A stretch of 64,000 nucleotides of DNA from contig OZ026547.1 of the NCBI GenBank assembly GCA_964020155.1, positions 5,492,509 through 5,556,508 of the forward strand, written 5' to 3'. The notes beneath the pieces are model-generated. The model was not told where the DNA came from. It saw only the letters and a program-made list of their open reading frames with translations, and searched no databases. The stretch comes from Chondrilla cf. caribensis. Lineage: Eukaryota; Porifera; Demospongiae; Chondrillida; Chondrillidae. Made by a program: the position numbers and the translations under genes. Positions 14,167 through 26,290 of this stretch are shown here, one piece after another (position 1 is the stretch's first letter; each line of letters opens with the position of its first letter).

Positions 14167-14500
14167 TCCCATATATCTCGGCCGAGGAAGCTTCTATCGA
14201 CTCAAAACTTTCGCTGACTTTAGCTATATTACTGAACTAATGCCTAGTAATAGAATGATCATCTCGAGAAAACGAAAGAACGAACCGGATGAGATTAAAG
14301 CGAGGGAGTCGTTCGTAAACGAATAGTGAGCAGACAATCCTGTATATCTCGGCCGAGCTCGAGGAAGCTTCAATCCACCCGAAACCGTCTTTGACTGTAG
14401 CTCTATTATCGAACTACTACCTAGTAATAAAATTTTCGTCTCGAGAAACGAACGAAGGAATTCGATCGAAAGCGAGGGAGTTATTCTCCAATGAAGCGCG
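14167..14500 (+). repeat. Two diverged tandem units of about 171 bp
   Basis: Both units carry TATATCTCGGCCGAG, GAGGAAGCTTC, CTAGTAATA, CTCGAGAAA and AAAGCGAGGGAGT in order. The first part of unit one is also found after gene L (about 61210-61290). Confidence 0.7.
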
Positions 14501-14782
14501 CCAAACTCCTAGCTGCAAAATTCGGCACTGGCTCTTGTTTGTAGATGGATGCTTCTCTGCCATAGAGACACTCATAACTCTGTTTCATCATTCGAGTACG
14601 TTATTGATTGCGTTGAGGCTAAAATCTTGAGGTTTCTTCTTTCTAAGAAGCGGCGAGACAAATCACACATTCCCTACAAATTCAATTCGGCCATGATGGT
14701 CATCAGGGCGCATAATCGGTTAGAGCGAGCTCTAACCAACGAAACAAGACAATTGTGTGAGTGCCGACTTTAAGCCTATTAA

Positions 14783-15424
14783 TACCGTTTTTACATGGAT
14801 GCCCGTAAAGCAGGTCGAACCTGGGTTGATTCAAATTGTATGGTGGCTCATGGACATTTACCGTTGCGGCCTAAATGCCCAATTCGATCACTTCGGTCCA
14901 TGGAAATTGTCGAATCGCCCAATTCGATCACTTCGGTCCATTCGCTAACATCTTTGGATGAATCGGCAATGCCATATTTTGGTCACTTGCATAACATGTG
15001 ACTGTATCGACTGGAACTGCTACCAGGTTCCCTACCCTGACTCAGGTACCTGCTATTCCACCCAAGCCCATATGCAGGTCCAAGAAAAGGGGTCTTCCAG
15101 CTTCTAAATTGTGGACTTTGATGTTAAATTTGATATGCCATAACTAAACAAATTATTATAGTAATTAAGGCTTAATTAATTAAATTGCTGGTAACTAGTC
15201 CGATAGGGGATTGAAACAGAATTCTTGTGTTACTAGTTCCGCCATTTAAAACTCACTTTCAACTAGCTTGGAACCGGGTCGAACCCTACTTTTTACAAAG
15301 GTTAAACTCGGAATTTTAAACCATGTTCGATCCGGTTTCATGATGTCTTGTGAACACATGAACTCACTTTAAACCAAGTTTGACTAAGGTTCTACCCACT
15401 TTACGGCATCCATGTAAAATGGTA
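14783..15424. mobile_element. MITE-like element, 642 bp, TAA target duplication
   Basis: Inverted ends TACCGTTTTTACATGGATGC and, on minus, TACCATTTTACATGGATGCC continue for about 45 bp. TAA flanks both sides (14780-14782, 15425-15427). A 3-bp TAA target is typical of PIF/Harbinger. It contains a 40-bp direct repeat (14878-14941). Confidence 0.7.
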
Positions 15425-15514
15425 TAAGAAAACCACATGCCAATATATAACTTATTACATTTTCCAATTACTAAGATCAAATCCTACTACACTGTACAGA
15501 TATTAGTGGCCTCT

Positions 15515-15525
15515 CACACACACAC

Positions 15526-15583
<58 letters not shown>

Positions 15584-15610
15584 ACACACACACACTCAAA
15601 CACACACAAA
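15515..15610 (+). repeat. (CA)n microsatellite
   Basis: CA run before the second coding-like module; equivalent to the tracts at 3623 and 21194. Confidence 0.95.
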
Positions 15611-15613
15611 CCA

Positions 15614-15893
15614 ATACAACAAGAAGTCCCTTGTCTTGACTGTGACTTCATCTGTTGAAGTGACTGAATCCATTAGGACTACAAGGAACTTGTGGACATT
15701 CTGGAATACTAGGAGATGTTGAGGATACACAATTGAGTGATTTTGGAATGGTTTTGTTAAGCCTATCAAGTAGTAAATTACATTATGAGAAGACGTACAG
15801 TTATTTTGTTAGTGGTGGAAACATTGATCAATTGATTATTCAATTACAATGGAAACCACCATGTCATGCAGTAAAATGGAAGTAAAAGTAATG
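15614..15893 (+). other. Coding-like orphan module, copy 2
   Basis: Reads NPLGLQGTCGHSGILGDVED, TQLSDFG, then HYEKTYSYFVSGGNIDQLII, QLQWKPPCHAVKWK and TAA in one frame. It is the longest of the three C-termini and may be closest to the original. Confidence 0.45.
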
Positions 15894-16015
15894 ACTTTTA
15901 TTTTTTTTTAATTTTTAATGCAATACAGTATTAATAAAACCAAGTGTATACATAGGTACAATGTTACTAGATTGTTTATATAAATATCATGCAGTGTACT
16001 GTAAATCAAACAAGT

Positions 16016-16400
16016 TGTTTAAAAAGTGAGATGTCCTTCTGTGACAGCCAGATGAATGCTGTCATAAGTTTTGCTTGCATGACTGTCACTCGATCAAGTT
16101 CCACGAAGGCACATAATTGCTGCTCTCATCAAAGAAAAGCTGATATTGCACCAAATCACTCCCGTTGTTGCTGCATATCTGGTCTGTCGTTGATGGATAA
16201 AAGGTAGGCAAGGCGGGCATAAACTGTCCGGGCAAGTCTTCTCATGCCGCCAGAGGTGCTGAATAGCCGTGGAGTGAAGGTTCCATGTTCTACATGAAGG
16301 ATTCTCTGTTCATAGTCCTGCTTCTTCGACTCTTCGCGTTAGTAGCAGGATTCAAGGGACGACTGCGTGTTGGGGTTGAACACCTTAATGTCAAAAATGT
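16016..16400 (-). mobile_element. Decayed copy of the same non-LTR C-terminal ORF
   Basis: On minus, FDIKVFNP…SLESCY*REESKKQDYEQRILHVEHGTFTP then FSTSGGM…ARLAYLLS, with several stops and a frameshift before SFSLMRAAIMCLRGT. It matches the pattern of the element at 39852-40429 but is older and from a different insertion. Confidence 0.6.
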
Positions 16401-17089
16401 ACATTGATGGGTAGATCCGGCCGAACAGCCCGAACTAACCAAAAAACGAAGAAGTAATGTTCGAACAATGAAGCATGTGCATTTACCAGCGAGACTAATT
16501 GGGAATTTTGATGCGCATGCACAACCTATGAAGTTCTTCAATAGCATTTAGCGCAAATTTGTCCATTTACTGATAAATGCACCTCCCTGCTTCAAAATCT
16601 TGCCATATATCAATCCTTATTGCTCGTCATTTTGATAACGAATTAGGCATCCTTTGATTCGTTGATCGATATTGCGTCAGACGGTTGTGCAATACATGTA
16701 TCACATGACCAGCTCCCAAAATGGCACTTCTACACAGCCATTGATAATGTTCACTATTGTTCTCCCTGAATAGCTTAGAAATCAATTATTTCCTTCTATG
16801 CTTTAGTTATGGAGAATTTTAGTCCTGAATCCGATTCATACAGGTAATTTACACGCATCACATTTGGTGAAAGCCAATATTGGAATTTTTTCAAGAAGTT
16901 TGGCCTGAAAAGTGGTCTGACAAACGCCGAACCACTTGCGCCGGCCTTGTAAGAATGGATAATATAATGATGTCCAATATAATAATATGATATCTTTGAT
17001 TATTAAATACATGACTAGTCCATCTGAAGACAATATTATACACATACTGCACCACATTTCAATTTTTTATGTGAGTGGTTTTCAAAGGA

Positions 17090-17132
17090 TTCACTGAAAC
17101 CTTTCAAGTAATTATTGAAAGGTTTCAGTGAA
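17090..17132. repeat. Perfect 18-bp inverted repeat with 7-base loop
   Basis: TTCACTGAAACCTTTCAA, loop GTAATTA, then the exact reverse complement. It lies 0.55 kb before gene C. Confidence 0.9.
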
Positions 17133-17629
17133 AATCATGAAGTGCTAAATCAATTACAAGAGACATAACAATGTCATGCAATCATGTTGAAGTTATAATG
17201 TAAGTCAGGACAGGTCACTGTGACTATAAGTAGTACCCCATGAACAGTCTACAAAATCAGTATGTATGGTGACCAAGTACTGTGTATGTTTTCAGTAGTC
17301 TCAGAGGAATTACTAAGAATGTAAGACTATATGCGATGTCCAAGATGATATCCTACCTTTCAGAGTTGACTGGCAAGTTCTAATCCCCCCCCCCCACCCC
17401 ACACACACACCAAAATGCCTTGACCCCTACACACTTGAATCAACTTGATTACAGCAAAGCAGAATTTCTAAGGATTCGGCATTAATCACTTGTGGGTGAT
17501 ATGGGACTCTGATATCAATTCCCTGTCTCCGACCATATCAATAGAAAGCACCATACATACAACTATTCATTGAGCAGACCTAGAAATGCACAATGAATAT
17601 TATTAACATTGGGCTTGTTCTCCCATGAC

Positions 17630-17635
17630 TATAAA
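17630..17635 (+). promoter_or_regulatory. TATA-like box of gene C
   Basis: TATAAA 65 bp before the ATG, same spacing as gene A. Confidence 0.6.
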
Positions 17636-17694
17636 CATCCTGTTCTGATGTGGTTAACACAAACTAGTACTGAGCACGGACAAGAACTACAGTT

Positions 17695-18627
17695 ATGGCT
17701 CTAAGCATTCAGGTTTTTGTACAATCAGCTCTCTTGTTTTGTGTATTGACTACCAGTATGGGGGATATCACTACTTTGCAAAAGGCATTTTCACAACTTG
17801 AAAACAAAGTGAATGTGCAACAAGAAGAAATCAAATCACTTCACCATATGGTAGAACAGTTGGAGAAGAGACTAGAACCACTTGAAGCAAAAGGTGATTC
17901 CATTGATGAGATCTAAATACAACCTTCAGCCCCTATTCTTCTACTCTTCATGCCTGTTGGTTAGGACTATCTTCCTCTTGACTACAGAGATAATGGGTTT
18001 ATTTCACTCATGATGTCACTCTATGTCGGTGAGTGGAAGGAAAGTACTCTCTAAAATAGCGAATAGCACATTCAGCAAATGTATCGACGGAGAAACTCAT
18101 TCCAAGCATTTCTTAACTCACTGTGAATTTGAGTTAAATGTAGTATAGGCATGAATTACTTGGTGTGGTTCATTATAGAAGGAATTAGAACTTGTGGAGT
18201 TGCCTTTCCCAGAATGAATGAATTGTAATATTACCAGAAAATATTACCAGACTCTGCACTCAAATCTATTCGAATATTCAATTCTTGACATTTGATGCCA
18301 GTATTTTACCGAGTTTCCCTTCATTGTGGATATGTGTGGATGCATAACTTGCTACATACCTATACCTAGATTTTAGATTATTTGAAAATGCATGGGAAAA
18401 TAAGCACAGCATGACTGCCCATTTAGATGTCCCAAACAACTAATCGACAAACCCTACCTGATGACACTAGGAGGAATTAACAAGCAAATGCCCTTTCAAA
18501 AGATTGTGTGCCAGCAACAGGGAGCTAATTACTATGTTTGCCAAAATGAAAGTCCCCATGCCTTTCGTATGTCATTCCCGTAAATAAAAGACAATGAGTC
18601 CATTCAGTCAATATGTGTCTGTGTCTG

Positions 18628-18658
<31 letters not shown>

Positions 18659-20059
18659 GTATTGTGTACATGTACATAGAGTCAAGTGGATCATTATTTG
18701 ACAAATTCTTCTTCAAAATGACCTCATATATATGCAGTATATCCATGTACATACTAACCCTCTCTTCAACCACACTATTCAAAGTAGTCCTTTCAAAACG
18801 ACAATTTCAATAATCTTCTTGGAGACTCGAAGAAAAACAATCATTGCAAATATGGTATGGTCTATTTTTGCAGGCACTAGCAGTCTTTTACTAGACCTAC
18901 CATGTGTATTTGATGATTTAAATCACCATATATTTCTAGTAATCTTTTGGTTTTGGTAAAGTAAATGGCGGCTCGTAGGATGTCTTGAGAACCTGGATTT
19001 TCTACAGCAGCTTCAAAACACCACAATTTTTGCCTACAGGAGATCTAGAATCTGTCCCTGTTGTCTCAGGGATATATATGGGGGACGATATTCTATATTC
19101 AATACAATATTTGCTAATCAATATAATTATGATTTTTTTGCTATTTGTGATTTCATAGATTCGTTGTTTTTTAAACAGATAAACACTTGGAAAGAACTAG
19201 ACGACAAAATGGCTGCATTTGTCCACCTGGCACAAAAGGGGCTAGAGGGACACCAGGACTAAATGCAATAAATGGAACAAAGGGTGAAAAGGGAGATTCA
19301 GGGCCACATGGGGAGAGGGGTGAACAAGGACTACAAGGAGTTAATGGAACAGAAGGTGAACGTGGAGAAATGGGACAACCAGGGGATGTCGGACAAAAAG
19401 GTGAACCAGGACATGAAGGAGAAGCAGGAGTACCAGGGCATAATGGAACAAAAGGTGAACGAGGAGAAAAAGGACAACCAGGTAACGTTGGACAAAAAGG
19501 TGAACTAGGAATGAAAGGAGAGCAAGGTCCAAGAGGAAACAAGGGAAAGACAGGAGAAAAAGGAGAGTTAGGGATACAAGGACTACAAGGACTTAATGGA
19601 ACAAAAGGCAACCGTGGCGAAAAAGGACAAACAGGGAATAATGGACAGAAAGGTGAACCGGGAACGAAAGGGCACACTGGAGTACCAGGGAGTAATGGAA
19701 CAAAAGGTGAACGAGGAGAAACGGGACAACCAGGGGATGTGGGACAGAAAGGTGAACCAGGAATGAAAGGAGAGCAAGGACTGAAAGGAGAGCAAGGTAC
19801 AAGAGGAAACAAGGGAAAGCAAGGAGAAAAAGGAGAGCAAGGGATACCAGGACCACAGGGACTTAACGGAACAAAAGGTGACAGCGGTGAGAAAGGGCAA
19901 CCAGGAAAAATTGGACAGAAAGGTGAACCAGGACTGAAAGGACAAAAAGGAGACATGGGACAAAAAGGAGACATAGGACCAATAGGGGACAAAGGACTCC
20001 AAGGATCAGAAGGACAAAAAGGAGATAAAGGAGACAAAGGACCCAAAGGACTATGTTAA
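17695..20059 (+). CDS. Gene C: secreted coiled-coil collagen, intact, two exons (17695-17893, 19179-20059)
   Basis: The product is 359 residues and is the block-duplication partner of gene A. Exon 1 differs from A by one residue (DIT for DTT). Exon 2 begins DKHLERTRRQNGCIC, so Leu69 of the coil is His here, then has about 90 Gly-X-Y triplets and six N-G-T sequons, one as NGTEGE. It ends KGLC: compared with A, the TGT-CAA of the tail has become TGT-TAA, so the second cysteine is lost. Exon 2 is 180 bp shorter than in A, exactly 20 triplets, as expected from unequal exchange among internal repeats. AATAAA is at 20330. Confidence 0.87.
18615..18660 (+). repeat. (GTCTGT)/(GT)n microsatellite in gene C intron
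   Basis: Short counterpart of the long tract in the gene A intron. Confidence 0.9.
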
Positions 20060-20557
20060 ACCTGAACTGCAAAACAACCGATCCAAAGGAGTTGGAGAGT
20101 TGCTGCAATTAAAATCACAAGAAATGTTATAGTTATCAACAAATTTACAGACATCAGATCTGAAGTTAATTAAAGGAAATAAAATACAATTAATTGTCAA
20201 CTTTTAGTAATGTAATTGTAATCAGTTTAAAAATTGATGCAGGAAGGTATATGATCATGATTATTGCAGTTAACCTATAAGTTGCAAGTATGGTAACACT
20301 GCATAATATCTTATGTCAATAGAAAATCAAATAAATTATCACAGAATTATTAAACCATAATTGATTGGAGTTTTTCATTAGAGGTGCAACTATGCATGCA
20401 GTACACTGTTACAGTACGTGACTATGAGTAGTACTCAGTACTAGTAACAGTCTTCAGATTCGGTATGCATGGTGACCACTTACTGTGCATGTTTTTAGCA
20501 GTCTTCAAGTATTACTAAGAATGTAAGACTATAATATCCAAGGTGATATCAAAATGT

Positions 20558-21077
20558 GTACATGCATGCAAAAAGGGCCCTTAGCGATTTTTTGTCGAAA
20601 GCACGTTTTTGGTATTGTTCAATAGTCTATTCCACACTGCAGATGATGGCGCTATCATTTAGATCATAGGAGCGACCATTTATACACTACAGGTCTTTGT
20701 TTGAGTCCCTCCGCACAACATTATAATGGATAACAGGCTCATTTCCATTTTTGGCACTGGATCCGTATACTGAAGATGTCATACCACACTGACCAATGGA
20801 AACTCATGACGTCATTCAAGGCGAATCTACCCTCAAGATGGAACTGCATAACTCCGTATAATTTAAAATGACGACTTTGAACGTTTGACGAAAATGCTTC
20901 GTTCTCGAAAAGTACGAATCGTATCGATATGACACTTTCAGAACTTATTCTTTATTATTATATGAGCAATTTGATCGAATAAAACGAAAACCGAAAATTT
21001 TGTGTTATTTGGCTGTTTTGATACATTCTGAAAAATTTGACAACAATGGCTAAGGGCCCTTTTGCTTGCACACGCAC
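20558..21077. mobile_element. Non-autonomous DNA transposon, 520 bp, 6-bp target duplication
   Basis: AAATGT is duplicated at 20552-20557 and 21078-21083; the A block has the empty site (AAAATGTTAGGAG, about 3512). The ends are imperfect inverted repeats sharing AAAAGGGCCCTTAGC. No transposase ORF. Confidence 0.75.
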
Positions 21078-21193
21078 AAATGTTAGGAGTTGAAAGCATG
21101 TTATAACCCAAATTAAGACAATTACAAGAATATTATATAATAATAGCACATCCCAATATGTGGTATTCCTAATACTCTTAAGATGCTTCAGCA

Positions 21194-21307
<114 letters not shown>

Positions 21308-21311
21308 AACA

Positions 21312-21594
21312 TAACAAGTCCCTTGTCTTGACTGTGAACTAGAATCTGTTGAAGTTATTGAATCCGTTAGTAACACAAGGAACTTCTGGGCATTCTGCAT
21401 CACTAGAAGATGTTGAGGATACACAATTGAGTGATTTAGTTCAGTCAAGCCTACGAAGTAGTAAATTAGATACCCTGAATTACATTATGGGAAGACATAC
21501 AGTTATTTCATTAGTGGTGCAAACATTAATTCATTTATAATTCAATTGCAACGGACACCACCATGTAATGCAATATAATGGAAGTAAAGATAAC
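21312..21594 (+). other. Coding-like orphan module, copy 3
   Basis: Partner of copy 1 in the C block. A short insertion near 21467 shifts the frame between SSK and YGKTYSYFISGAN, and W is R in QLQRTPPC, so this copy is decaying. Confidence 0.45.
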
Positions 21595-22602
21595 GACTGC
21601 ATACGTCATTCAGAATGTATAGTGACCAGGTGTGTATGTTTGTGATTATGTTTAAAACACTCTCCAAAATATTTTATATGAATGAATAATAATAATTATG
21701 TTATTCAACATAATATGATGCCTTTGATTATGTAAGACTAGCCCATCTGAAGACTCTATTATACATATACTGCACCACATTTCAATTTAAAGATCATTGC
21801 ATTTTACACCTAATAACAATCACATCCCGACAGTATAGGGAATTTCGTTTAAAGTTACCGCAATGTGGAAATATCTATTTTATTTCAAATATTCTATCTA
21901 TCTATAAGTCTCATTTTTCTCATTTCTATAGCAAAGGCATGAGTAGTCAGATGCTAGCTGACAGTTACTGGACAAAATTAACTGCCACTAAGTTATGGCA
22001 ATACATGCTGTTAAATGATTGAGATGAAGTAATTCGACTGTGAGTATAATTTCATTTTGTCTCGTTTCTAACTTGAGCAAAACATGGTTTGGTCTATGCT
22101 ATCCTGACAGTTACTAGACCTGAGAATATTGCCTCCAAGGCATAGCAATACATACTGTCTTATGAACAATATAATATTACACAATATATTACAATTAAGC
22201 ACACATAGATCCCAAAATGTTCAAAGACAAGCGCACACAGTGATACATCAACAGGTGTACGACAAGCAATATGACCAACACCAGCTGCCATTTTATGCAC
22301 AGCAATAATACATGTACCACTTATAAAACCACCTATTACACAAACCACAATCAAAATTGGACATATCTTCACTCTAATAACACTATTATAGAGAATAATG
22401 CCAGTGATAGTGATGGTAGTGATTAATGTAATTGAAGTAGATGTACATGTATGGGAAAGGCTAATTCAGGACTGTACTCAATATCAAACATGAAACATTC
22501 CCTGACATAATAATATTAAATTTTACTTCTTAGTAATTGTCCGCCCAGGGGAAAACATCACTGTACACAATCACCCCCACTACAAAGTCCACCATTGGCT
22601 AC

Positions 22603-22603
<1 letters not shown>

Positions 22604-22697
<94 letters not shown>

Positions 22698-22841
22698 ATG
22701 TGTGTGTGTGTGTGTGCGTGTGTGTGTGTGTGTGTGTGTGCATGTGTGTGCATGTGTGCATGTACATGTGTGTGTGCATGTACATGTGTGTGCGTGCAAG
22801 TGTGTGTGTGTGTATGTGTGTGTGTGTTGTGTGTGTGTGTG

Positions 22842-22912
<71 letters not shown>

Positions 22913-22920
22913 ATGTGTGT
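22604..22920 (+). repeat. (GT)n compound microsatellite
   Basis: Over 300 bp of GT with CATGTG interruptions; partner of 5043-5274. Confidence 0.95.
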
Positions 22921-23133
22921 AAGAATGTCATGCAATCATGACGAAGTTATAACGTAAGTCAGGACAGGTCACTGCGACTATGACTAGTACCCCATGAACA
23001 GTCTATAAATTCAGTATGTATGGTGACCAAGTACTATGTATGTTTTCAGCAATCTCAAAGAAGTACTAAGGATTAAAGACTATGATGTCCAAGATGATAT
23101 TCTAATTTTCACAGTTGAAGGTAACCCAACCCC

Positions 23134-23211
23134 CCACACACCCATAGCACACGCACACACACACACCCATAGCACACGCACACGCACACACGCACACACA
23201 CACACACACAC
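23134..23211 (+). repeat. CA-rich tract in the promoter region of gene D
   Basis: CACACG/CACCCATAG variants, 270-345 bp before the ATG; same position as in E, G and K. Confidence 0.9.
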
Positions 23212-23403
23212 CAACTTGTTTACACCAAAGCAGAGTTTCTAAGGATTCCACATTAATCAACTTGTGGGTGATATGGGGTTCTGATAACAATTCCCTTTAT
23301 CTGAATCTCAATTGAAAATACCAGACATGCAGCTATTCATTGAGCATACCTAGAAATGCAATAATGAATATCATTAAAAACTGATCGCCTGTTCTCCAAT
23401 GAC

Positions 23404-23409
23404 TATAAA
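23404..23409 (+). promoter_or_regulatory. TATA-like box of gene D
   Basis: TATAAA 74 bp before the chosen ATG, in the shared promoter block. Confidence 0.6.
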
Positions 23410-23477
23410 CATCCGGTTTGTTATGGTTACCACAAACTAGCACTGAGCAAGTTAGAGCATCGACTGGAACTACAATT

Positions 23478-25761
23478 ATGGCTCTAAGCATTCGGAACTT
23501 TGTACAAGTGGCTATTATGTTTTGTGTATTGACTACCAGTATGGGGAGTATCATTAATTTGCAAAAGGCATTTTCACAACTTGAAAACAAAGTGAATGTG
23601 CAACAAGAAGAAATCAAGTCACTTCATCGCTTGGTAGAACAGTTGGAGAAGAGACTAGAACCACTTGAAGAGAAAGGTGATTTCCATTGATGAATTTCAA
23701 TTACAATCTACAGTGCTAATCTTCTTACCTGTTAGTCAGGACTATCCTCCTGTTGACTATAGAGTTAATGGGCTTACTTCATTGAATGATGTCACTCTAT
23801 GTCAGTGAGTGGCAAAAAGTACCCTCTAAAATAGAGAGTAGCACAATGAATAAATGTATTAATGGAGAAACTCATTCCAAGCATTAAATTTTCTGTATTC
23901 TCCGTGAATTTAAGTTGAATGTACAGGTATAAATTACTTGGTGTGTCTATTAATGAGGAATTAGAATGTGTGTAGCTGTCGTCAAACTCAGCATTTTAAA
24001 CCGTTCCAAGATTCAATTCTCGACATTGGAGGCCAATAATTGTTCATATATGTAGATATATAGCTTGCTACATACCTATACCTTCATTTGATGATGTCAA
24101 ACATGTCTCGGAAATAGAGTACAGCATGACAGCCCATTTAGATGTCCCTAACAACTAATCAACTAACCGTACCCAATGTCAACAGGAGGTATAAACAAAT
24201 AACCCTTCCAAATGACTGTGTGCCAACAGCAGGGAACTAATCATTATGTTTGCCAAAACCGTAGTCCCCATGCCATGTGTACTTCATTATAATAGAGATA
24301 AGAAGAATTCATATCAATTCTTGTGGGTGATAATCGACAAATTATTCTTCTAATGACTTTATATATGTGCAGTACATCTATGTCCCTACTAATCTCTCAT
24401 CACCATGCCATTCAAATTTGTTTGGAGGAGGACAATGTCAAAAATCTTCTCCGACACTCACAAAATAACAATCATTGCAAATATGGTATGGTACTGTTTG
24501 AAAAATTATCATCTTTATAGAGAATCGTCTGATAAAGTAAAATCATGATTAAAATCTTTCTTGCATGCACTAGCTTTAGTAGACCTACAATGTGTATTAA
24601 TTTTCATGATTTAAATCACCTTCTATTTCTTGTAATCCTTTGGTTATGGTAATGGTGATTCATAAGGGTCTAGCTGAATCTTCAACAACTTCAAAACACC
24701 AGAATTTATATACATTGGAGAATCTGTCCCCATTGTCACAAGGAAATGTAGGGACCCATATTCTATATTGAATTCCATTATTATTGAATATAGTATGTGC
24801 TATCCATCTATGGTTTGTTGCTAAGTAGTAATACTCCGAATTTTTATAGCCTCATTGTTTTCAAACAGATAAACTCCTGGAAAGAATTAGACGCCAAGAT
24901 GTTTGCAATTGTCCATCTGGTCTAAAAGGGGATAGAGGAACACCGGGACTGAATGGGATAAATGGAACGAAGGGTGAAAAGGGAGACCCAGGGCCACAGG
25001 GGGAGAGGGGTGAAAAGGGAGATCTAGGACTGCAAGGATCTCCAGGACCCCAAGGACTTAATGGAACAAAAGGTGAACAAGGAGAAATAGGACAACAAGG
25101 AAATCCTGGACAGAAGGGTGGACCAGGACTGAAAGGGGACACAGGGATGCCAGGAAATAATGGAACAAAAGGTGAACCAGGAGAAAGAGGAGAGCAAGGT
25201 CCAAAAGGAAAAAAGGGAAAGCGTGGGGAAAAGGGAGAGCTAGGGATACCAGGAGAAAAGGGAGAACGAGGAGTTCAAGGATATAATGGAACAAAAGGTG
25301 AAGGCGGAATAAAAGGAGAACCAGGAAATGGACAGAAAGGTGAACCAGGACCACTAGGAGATAGAGGACCAAAAGGAGACATCGGACTCCAAGGACCCCT
25401 AGGACAACAAGGACAAAAAGGCCAACAAGGTGTTGGAGGAACAAAAGGACCAAAAGGAGACATAGGACCCCAAGGACCCCAAGGATCACAAGGACCCGAA
25501 GGAGCTAGAGGATCACAAGGACCAAATGGTGACAAAGGAGACAAAGGAGACATAGGACCACAGGGACAACGAGGAGATAGAGGATCACAAGGACCAAAAG
25601 GAGATATAGGACCAAAAGGGTCACAAGGACCAAAAGGAGATGTAGGATCACAAGGATCAAAAGGTGACAAAGGAGACAAAGGTGACAAAGGAGACAAAGG
25701 TGACAAAGGAGGGGAAGGAAATATAGGACAAAAAGGATCAAATGGAGATAGAGGACCCTAA
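23478..25761 (+). CDS. Gene D: secreted coiled-coil collagen, intact, two exons (23478-23676, 24869-25761)
   Basis: The product is 363 residues. Exon 1 encodes a signal peptide (MALSIRNFVQVAIMFCVLTT) and coil; exon 2 encodes [15 protein letters not shown] and about 94 triplets with four N-G-T sequons and the same one-residue gap as B (GEP-GN-GQK). An upstream in-frame ATG at 23418 exists, but 23478 matches all copies. The stop TAA follows GDRGP; past it, in frame, come GGA-CGC-TGT-GAA-ACC-TGA. The ancestral chain probably ended in a Cys-containing tail, which has been cut off here. AATAAA is at 26046. This is the only full-length gene of the B/D subtype. Confidence 0.87.
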
Positions 25762-26290
25762 GGACGCTGTGAAACCTGAACTGCCTAACAATTGAACAAT
25801 AGGAGACTGAGGGTTGCCGTATCTACAACCACAGGGAATGTAATGATTATCAACAAATTTACAAACATCTGAAATTATTGAAACGAAATTGATGGAAATT
25901 ACAATTAATTTTCCACTATTAGTAATGTAATTATAATCAGTTTAAGAACTGGCAAAAGCGGGCATATGATATATATTAATATTACGGGTACCCTACAAGT
26001 TGCAGTATGGCAACACTGCATAATATCCAAGATGATAAATAATCAAATAAACTGTCACAGTATCTTCAAGCCATAATTCATTGAAGTTTTTTATTAGAGA
26101 TGCAACTAATCATGAAGTGCAAATCAACTACAAGGGACATAAGAATGTCATGTAAGCATGGTGAAGTTATAATTCAAGTCAGGATAGGTCACTGTGTCTA
26201 TGAGTAGTACACATGAACAGTCTATAAAATCAGAATTTATGGCAAACAAGTATTATGCATGTTTCAGCAGTCTCCAAGGATTACTAAGAA

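Larger units (their letters stand above)
13572..17694. other. Intergenic E-C: 3' flank, transposons and relics
   Basis: Collagen 3' flank (AATAAA 13789), local repeat, diverged 171-bp units, the TAA-site element, CA tract, orphan module, decayed non-LTR ORF, about 600 bp of unassigned sequence (16420-17030), the 18-bp hairpin, a local repeat, then the promoter of gene C. Confidence 0.55.

Noticed and set aside
14391..15001. Several overlapping + strand open frames near 14400-15000
   Set aside because: They lie in diverged tandem units and a MITE, overlap in different frames, and show no recognisable protein.
16420..17030. A further DNA transposon between the non-LTR relic and the C block
   Set aside because: The segment is unmatched elsewhere in the window, but I could not find convincing inverted ends or a target duplication.
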